64,000 bases of DNA from Phoronis australis (taxonomy: Eukaryota; Phoronida; Phoronidae). Below are positions 48,301-57,300 of this stretch, piece by piece. The notes under the pieces were generated by a model, which worked only from the letters and a program-made list of their open reading frames with translations, was not told the DNA's origin and searched no databases. A program made the translations under genes and the position numbers. The stretch's first letter is position 1. The number at the start of each line of letters is the position of its first letter. The stretch is from NCBI GenBank assembly GCA_002633005.1, contig NMRA01000160.1, forward strand, positions 524,065 through 588,064, read 5' to 3'.

Positions 48301-51300
48301 TTTGACCTAATCACTTGCGTTCCACTCAAACTGGGTCAATGACATACCTGGGCTGAACGCGTCCTGTGGTAAAAAATCACTCGGCACGCCTGCTCCATTT
48401 GAATTTTTCTGTATCAGAATTTAATTCAGCAAAATCAAATTCGGACATTAAAACAAGGTTTGCTTCTTGCTTTTTGTCGCTAACAGCGAACTCTAAGCAA
48501 TTTTGAAGCAAAAATTAAAATTTCCCCCACGAAAAAATAAGTATCATGGTAAAACTAAAATCTAAAAATGCATTTTCAATTTTCACGTAGGGGACTACAT
48601 AAAAACTCCATTAACTCAAACGGATGCTTTGTCAGACCAAGGGTAGCACATACTGCAGTGAGACAACACAGGTTACAAAGCTCCCCCGCCCCTCGGGGAC
48701 TGTTTAATTAGTGCATTTTGGAAAACACGAGTACGAAAATTTTCACGCCTCACAATTTTACATGCATTAGGAGAAATGTAAGACTCAAACCACCGTATTT
48801 TTCAAAGGACTTGCACTCGAGACTTGTAATCGGGAATAATACTAAATGTATTAACTTTAAAGTCATTTAGGTTAACGAATCTTACGTTTCAACATAAAAT
48901 GAGGAATGATTTAAAAAATCGTAAGAATTTTGAATAGGGGACTTTTTAACTCGACGCTTGTTTAATCGGGCAGCTCGTTGCGCCATCTATGTGCCAATGA
49001 AGGACATTCGAGTCACTAGTAGATGGGGAGTGGCCGTCGGGAAGTGCATCTCAGAAGCCAGAGCCACGCCCAGTTTTCCCTACTAAGTAATGACTTTTCA
49101 GACAAATCCCCTGCGAAAGAGTTTACTTTAGGAGTTTGAAACTCTACAAATTTTTTTTCCACAAATCTGGGGAACCTTATTTTCTTCCAACTGACGCCAA
49201 GTCTACATTTTTGACAACATAGCCCCAGCTCTAGTAATGGTGCTTTGGACTTGTGGGTAAAATTCAGCTGTTAAAGAATTCCTGGCTGAGAAAGGGTTAG
49301 GTTTACGGAATGCGGAATCCCTACAGAAGGGTAATGTTTTGGAACTGAATCCTCTCCCGGAAATTCATGGTTACTATTTCCCTGGAAGCTGGATACACTG
49401 ATGGGTTCCCATTTATCGAGTCCACACTCTAAATGAATGGGTATTCTACTTTTCCATCCCCCCGTCAAAGGGTAATCACTAAACCTGCTCTAGGGGGAAA
49501 AGCGCAGCTGGGCCGTGACATCATTGCTAAAACATCGTCATCAATCAAACACATGCATGGAGTGGATTCAAGAAGTAGCAACTTTTTACGCCATTTCAGT
49601 GCTGGCGTTGTGTAGTAGATGGGGTTGTCTGAAGTCCATGGGCCTACTCCACGTGATACCTGACGTCGACACTATTTTACGAACATGATTTTACGGAAGT
49701 GTATAGCGTCAATATAGAAATAAAAGCTTTAAGGTCTGGAATTTGGCGTTTCCTGTAACCAGGAAAGAATACTTGAACACCCCGCGACGTATTTGTGACC
49801 TAGATAGCTTACTCCGTCGATCGTGGTCTTGATCTAGACCTGCTACATATCTTGTCAGCGCATGTTGTAAAACAGAGCAGACGGGATTTACTCATACACT
49901 ACAGCTCAATAAACGACTTTCGTCACTACAATTCCTTTTCTGTCACTGTGCCCGTGCTCAAAATTACAGATTTGCCTGTCCGCGTCCACGCGCAGCGGTA
50001 CTATACTGGCGGACGGACCTCCGACATATATCTAGAATGGCTGAACATTGACTCTGATGCTCTGTTAAGAGTACAGCAACAAAGATTTGCCTTGATCAAC
50101 GGAATAGAGCATCACGCGAGACTGTTTATAGACCTACAAATGGCATGCTTATACAGTTACCAATTTGGAAGCCGAGGCGTTTGGCAAATGGAAAACAGAT
50201 TTGAGCAACTGTTGGCTGGCAGTGTGCGCAGTCAGATGGGTTCGCTGGCATTACGGTAAATGGCAATCGCTGGCAAAACTGAAATAGACACTACAGAGCA
50301 ACTACATACAGTTCTCAAGCTCAACGCGCAGACGACAGATAAAAAATGATAATAACATGAATCATGAGGAGATAATCACGTACCCTCCTGAGCTGCGGTT
50401 TGATGGAATTCTGTATCTCGGCCCAAATAATAGTGAATTTGATAGCAGAATTAGAGTTCACACCAAACAAAGAGGGTAGAAATGACGCAGTGCGTCTATT
50501 TGACCTGGGTAGTTCATCGTCTTCGGACAAGCTTACGTCCTCGATGTCACTAAATATCAAGTTATTCCCATATATTAACGAGTGATATTCACTTTCATCG
50601 TCTTTGCTGTTACCTCCTTCGGGCTCCGGTCTTTTACAGTTTTTTCCATCGCCATCTCGTCGTTTAGAATGTTTGCTGGCATCGTATACCTCCCCGCCCT
50701 CTTTTAGTTTGATTTTCTTTTTTACTTTCTTTTCGTGATCTTTCTCAGTCTCACTCTCTGTTTTGACTTTCTTCTTTTTCTTTTTCTTCTTGTCTTTAAT
50801 AGGGTTCTTTTTCGGGGATAATTCCACACTTTCTGCCGTGGAGTTACGTGCATCTGTTAAGCCCTCCATTGAGTCGGCCAAATTTTTTGCGTCACTGTCC
50901 GCCATTTTGTTTTCTGCTTTTTGGGTTCCCATGGCTACCGATTTCACATAGTTCTGTTGATCGAAGTCACATGATTCCATGCCAATTTCCTTGCCCATGG
51001 CCCCAAGGTCCATGCTACCGACACTTACGATCAAATTCACAATTTTCTTAAATTACTCCATCCTCAATCGAAGGAGCTCTCTCGGCGGCGTTTACTTCAA
51101 CTGTTTATTTTCAGGGTTGCAGCTGAAGCCGAGAGGTTGAGTCTATTCAAGGCTGCGATGAGGGGTAGGTAGCCCAGTCATTAACAGCAGAGTTCAACTC
51201 ATCATCTATTCCGAGCTCAAAGCTGCATTCCAGACGCTTCGCTCCAAATACGGCGTGGTGACGTCACAGCATAAGAAGGGTCGACGGTGCAGAGGCCGAT

Positions 51301-54300
51301 CACTGACACGGCGCTGCGTATAAACTACAACTCAAGACACTGTATTATTACTTGTTGAATACATTTGTCGATTTAGTTTCTCTGTAGCAAAAACACGTCG
51401 CCGGCAAGTGCTGTTATTGCGCCAGCAGCAACAATTAACATCGTGACGCAAAACGGGCGCGTTCCATAGATACGGACACTGGCGAGTACAGCTAGTGAGA
51501 TCACAAAATCTTCGATTGTTATTCATGGCGATCTAGCGAGGACTTGCGCGATCTCACTTTTCATGCAAGGAACTTGCTGTACTCAGTGACTATTAGCGAA
51601 GCTAAATTGCGAGTTAGCAACCAAAATAAATAAGTTATAAGCGTAGCTATCTACTATACTTTAATATGAGCATTTTCATGGTTAGCTGACTGGGGACATT
51701 AATTCTAGATTATATGAAGAACCAATCTAAAAGTTAATGCCATGCGTGTCGAAAAATCCTAGCTCATGTTTTTAGTAGAAGAAGAAATACTTCTCGTTAA
51801 ATGTTCCCGTTGAACTGGTCTATTTGTTTCGGGCAAGAAAAAAGGCAACCTATAAAACATTCAACTTTACTCTACCATCGAACCGAAAAGAATTGTTCTG
51901 AAGCCACAAACTAATTGCATTTCATTGCTCGTTTCATTTCCTATCACCCATATCGCCACAGCATCCGTCTGCAGTTTATCCGGTAAGTATTGCCTTCCTT
52001 TATTACTTTTTCTGTGTCATTTCCGAGCTCATAGCTTGTGTCTAAAAATTAGCCGTCGGTTGTATACACCTATACCTATATGTATATGTATACGTTTTAA
52101 AAAACATCAGCTTTTCAAGGCAGTGGACCCAACAATGACCACAGACTCGAACTCGAAGGCATCCATTTACGGCGGATTGCCCACACCCTACAAATGTTTT
52201 CCTGGAGCCGCACCCATTTTATCAAGGGTCGTACGACTTGTCTTAGGTGAGACGATCGCATCTTCAATTTCTAGAGGCAAACAATTCATTACCGGGTTTA
52301 TGAAGGCGGGCGTTCGGATTGATTGTAAGCTAAGGTCACGTTTACGTCAAAAAGAGTGTTTCGCTCAGACAAAAATGTAGCGTCATCTTCGCGATAACCT
52401 GTCTACGACCGAGCTTACGATTTAGTCAGATCTGCAATCGATTATACCCATAATCCACCATTTCCTGTAATTTGAGTACCAATGATTACACTCGTCTTCC
52501 ATACTTAACCCGTGAATTAATGCCAGCTATCAAGTGTCATTACCAGTGTTCATAACTTCAGTTAAGGCAAACGAAAGTAAGCAATACGAATCCGCTACAC
52601 TGACGCAACAGAATTGGAACAAAAATTCGATATTCGTCTTTTTTTCTTTACCTGGGGGTACTCTCTTCCATTCGTTGAATACATCTTAAATGAATGACTC
52701 TAGTAGCCCTTACTTTTCAGCGAAATAGTACGTCTGTTTGCCATTTTCTCGGCAAAACTATGGGAGGAGTGAAAATTTCTGACAGAACTACAACAGGGAC
52801 ATTTGTTCGGCGAGAACCTACGTGTGACGTGGAAAGGCTACAGTAACAGCGACACATCCTTCATAAACTTTTCATGTAGCATATGAGAAACGTATACACT
52901 ATCAAATTTGGTAAAACCAAATTTGAGCAATTAGCATCGTCGTTAGCGCTATCATTCGAATTGTTTTCTTCCTGATAAACAGGTGACACCACCATAGTAA
53001 TACTTGAGTGCTTTTCAGTGGCGGATTTAGAGGGGGCCACGGGGNCTGGATCCGCCCCTGCTTCTGTCCAGTCCAGCACAAGTGAAAGTGGCCCAAAATA
53101 TACACAGCATAACACAAAAGACAGCATACAACACATTGCAGTTATGAGGAGTTGGCGTAATACAGAATCCTACCACTCATGAGGGAAAAAACAGATGATT
53201 GATAATTTTCACAACCCACACTGACAGACGTCCATCTACAAGATATTCATAGATGCCTCAAGCGCGGCGCAGTCGCCTGCTCCTAATTCGCTTAAATTAC
53301 CTACAGAAACTGGCCAACAGACCACAACACTATAAAACTAATATTTTACCAAATGTGGGCTTGCTGTAGTCCCTGGACTAATATATTAAATCAGGAGACG
53401 GCAAATTCTTTGCATTACACAAGACTTAATGAAGGATAATCGCCGACTAGGATATCATCCACCGTGTAAGAAAATACGACCACAACGTCGACCACAAACG
53501 TGGCGAATATTTGAGATTTAACAGTTTCATGAATCATAGGTATCTGGAATCTCCACTGCCTCCCTGCGATCAAACACATTTGTCAAAAGTTTTCCATCAT
53601 CGTGCCTCACTTGACGATAAAACGCGTCTAGTTCTGCATACATCACGTCTAGTTCTGAGAACAACACTAGATGTTTTCGGGTTTTTTGGAGTTCCGTTGA
53701 AACTATGTTGAGTTAGAGAGCGTCTACGAGGACGAACTTACCTCAGATTTAGATTTCTTTAGTTCCTCTAGTTCGGTAGTGACTCGCGCCAGATCTTCTT
53801 GTGCAGTGTCCAGTTCGGTTTCTACTGTTGCGATTCGCTTCTGAAGGGCCATCACCTCATCGTCTTTCTACAATAAATGCATGTAACTGAAAGTATTAGC
53901 CACGTACCGAAATACCTCAGCCTTTCTTTCAGTCTGCCGCATTAACCCACAGTGTTGTTCGGTAAGTGGCAGTCGTTCCACAGCTGTATTCTGACAATCA
54001 TGATATAAAGCAAATTTATTTTGACAGTCGTGATTCTAAAGCTAGTATCGTTCGGTTGCATGTGAAAACTAGATCATTCATAAAATGTGCTTTTCCTGCC
54101 TCCGCGAAAAAGGAGGGTCGCATTTGAGATTATGTCGGGCAAAATACAGCCTAATGGTAATACGTAAAAAGGTGCGAAAGTGAATTTCACTAAATTTATG
54201 TTCAATCTTTTAAGTTTTGTTTAACCGTCGGAATGCACATGGCCGACGTTCCTCGCAGATTTTACGTTAACTTTCCTTAAAAAACATGTCAGTAACAAAG

Positions 54301-57300
54301 TAGACACGCGTTGGGAAAATATTATCGCTAATTTAGGAATGAGAATTTTTCTGGTCGGTAGTCATCGAAAACACTTGTATAGTAGCTAACCCTAAAAATA
54401 ACCTAACCAGACGATGTTCATGCTTTTTTAAATAAAAAACCTTCAGCAACCTGGGCGTAACTCGATCGCGAGCCCTGTTTTCTTCTTTCAAGCCACAGTT
54501 TGTGTGTGTACTGCCAGTTAAAAGGAAAGAAATCACAGACATAGTTTTAGTAGGTTGACATGTTTTGAAGTAAAATATTTCTTTGCGTTACACGCAGACC
54601 TCAGCTTTTCCCGGCACTTCTTAGAGTAAGTTTCATGAGAAAAGTGAAATAACACAAGTCCGACTTCGTGGACTATCTTCATGCATTTCCCGCGAGTGTC
54701 TTGCGTGTACGGAGTGCGACCCTGTTTCATGCAACGCCATCTTTGTAAACAAGTGCTTTGTTTCATGTTTTTGGGGGTAGAAACACTTCTTTTTTTCGGC
54801 GAACGACAAAGAGTTCCTAATTGCACTCTATTTGAGTTTGAAGTTTGAGACTTGACCTTATACCAGCGCTGCGTGGGACTTTCGAATGCGAATTTTTTAA
54901 GAAGACAGGATCGAATCCTTGTTGGTTGACAACAAGACTGGTTCAGTTCATGTATTTAGTGCTTAACGAAAGGCACTCTTTAATTGGTTTATTTTAAGTC
55001 GGAGTATAAACATTGCCGTTCACTCACAGCTGTGGCGGGTAAACTGTACTCCAACGAGAAGCAGCCTTCACGCTGTTTCTGGTGAATCGACTTACTTAGC
55101 AGTTCACCATCTTTGATAAACATTGCTTTGGTCCATGTTTTGGGGTGGAAGTCCGTGGAACCTTTTGTTTTGTTTTGTTTTGTTTGTTTTTGTCTTTGCT
55201 TTTAACTCGGCGAGGCCCCCAAAACACGATAAAACTATGGACCCAGTGGAGCTAAATCTGTGACGGCTTCAACCTGTGGCCGGTTGCATGAAACAGTCCC
55301 AAACAGGGACTCAGCTAAGTTCCCAAAATCTACTGCGTATTTGTGGACTTGTGAAAACACCGATTGCCCTTTCTTATGCTGTTTTAGTTACATTACTAAG
55401 TCAATTTTTGGCTTTGATACAAATCGAGAGTGAACTCGACGTAGAATTCTCAATATTATCGAAAATGTATAGAGATCTTTTCATGCAACCCCCCCTAACT
55501 TGTGGACTGAGTCCCTGTTTATTTTCATTAAATTCAGGGAAAAAGTTGTATTATTATAAAATGTCTTTAGTCAAAGAGGAGATCATAATAAAGATGAAAT
55601 GAAAGAAAAAAAATTACATCTGTGAGTAAACAAAGACGCAAATAGGCAAAATATTTAGGTAACTTATTTGAGTCCCTATTTGTGACTGTTTCATGCAACC
55701 CGGCACTAGTCTTGGCTTCATTAGCGCTTCGTGGGTCTTTAAACAAACCAAATTATTTTTTATGCAGACAATAAAGCGTGCTAGCAACCTTCCTATAGAA
55801 AAATAAGTACTAGAGAAACATCTAAAAACTCCCAAAGCATTATCTTATGGTTTTGAGGCTCCAATTTCTGAGTAGCTTCTCGCCTGTTTATAAGTCAGCT
55901 GCCAAATACCAAGAACTGTTTGCAGAGAATGTGCTTCAAGTTGTTTATGCTATGTTTGATTCTTGGCAAGATAAAGGTCCATTCAAATTTTCGTCTGGTA
56001 ATTAGCGTGGAACTCCCGGTATATTGTGGCTTTGCGTTGGCGTCGACAATAAAATTGAGACATTCTTTGCAATGAACTGTAGACTGCAACTCAGTGGACC
56101 AAAAACAAATCGTCAACGGCATAAGGTTCTTTCACAGCCAGAGACAATGTTTTCACAGGAGACGAAATAGTGGGCAATTATTAACCTTTTTGCGGTAATA
56201 CATTTTGTACTAATGGATGATGAGACACCGGCTTTCCACCAGAATGAAACAAGAAAGCGTAGGCTTACACCTACATTTCCAGCCAGCACATAGTGTAAAC
56301 AGGTCAATTCCTCTGCCATAGCAGCAGGTGTTTAAAAACCCTCGACATGTCAATAAGACTATCGTTATACCGGTTGCGGGTTTCCAAACTTAGCACAAAA
56401 AACGCGACGTAGCCATCTTGTTGCAGAGCATCACACAAGGTCTAAAGCCTTGCATGTGGATAACCAAGCGGGCGTTCGGCATACCTGGGCCCGGTCTCTA
56501 ATCTTTGTACTCGAAACGAACTCGAAACTATTTTTGGCAATTTCTCTGCTCCTTTTGTGCGAACTTAATATAATTGGTAATGAGTCTGTGCTCGAATACA
56601 TTATAGTTTATGCATAGGAGTTTCTAGTTCAAGTTTGCCCTTGAAGACCCTTATATTCGTGCTACAAACTCGAGTAAAAACTCGAAATTTCGAGTTCAAA
56701 CTCGAACTTGTTGCTTTAATATTGGGTTTACAAACTGTGAACTAAGAGCAATAAATTATCTACGTAAGTTGTTGTGTACTGGAGCATAGAATAATAGACA
56801 CTTATCTTCAGTTCGCCCAAAAGTAGAGTAGAAAATGCCAAACCTAATTTCGAGTTCCACTTCGAGTAAAAAGATTGGAGACCGGGTCTTGGTCTCTTGC
56901 GAGAAAAGCAAGACTTGACGAGATATCGCCATGTATTACAAGCGAAGCACGTGATCACACTAGCTTCCTTAGCTATATATTCCTGTGTCTACGACACTCT
57001 ACCCAGTGCGATCAGGCCTCATACGAATTCCTGCTGTGCGATAACAGCATCCCGTTTAGTAACGCTAAGACCTCGCTAAAAAGCAAGACATCGCGAGATT
57101 ACGTGAGATATTGCAGTGTTTTAAACAAGAACACGTGACTAAGGCTAGATTTTAGCTAGGTCCTAGCGTAGGTCCTAGTGCACGTCAGGTTAGCACCATG
57201 TTGCTAACGGAAGTGGGAGAAAAAATCACTTTGCCTCTTACCTCGGAAATGGTCTCTTCGTAAGATAACGGTGCAGAGTTGTCTTGGTACAGACAACGGA

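Noticed and set aside
49852-50259. 135-codon plus-strand ORF upstream of exon 1b
   Set aside because: It begins with TTG, has no ATG until late in the frame, no motif, no splice context, and one frame of this length is expected by chance in 64 kb of this composition.
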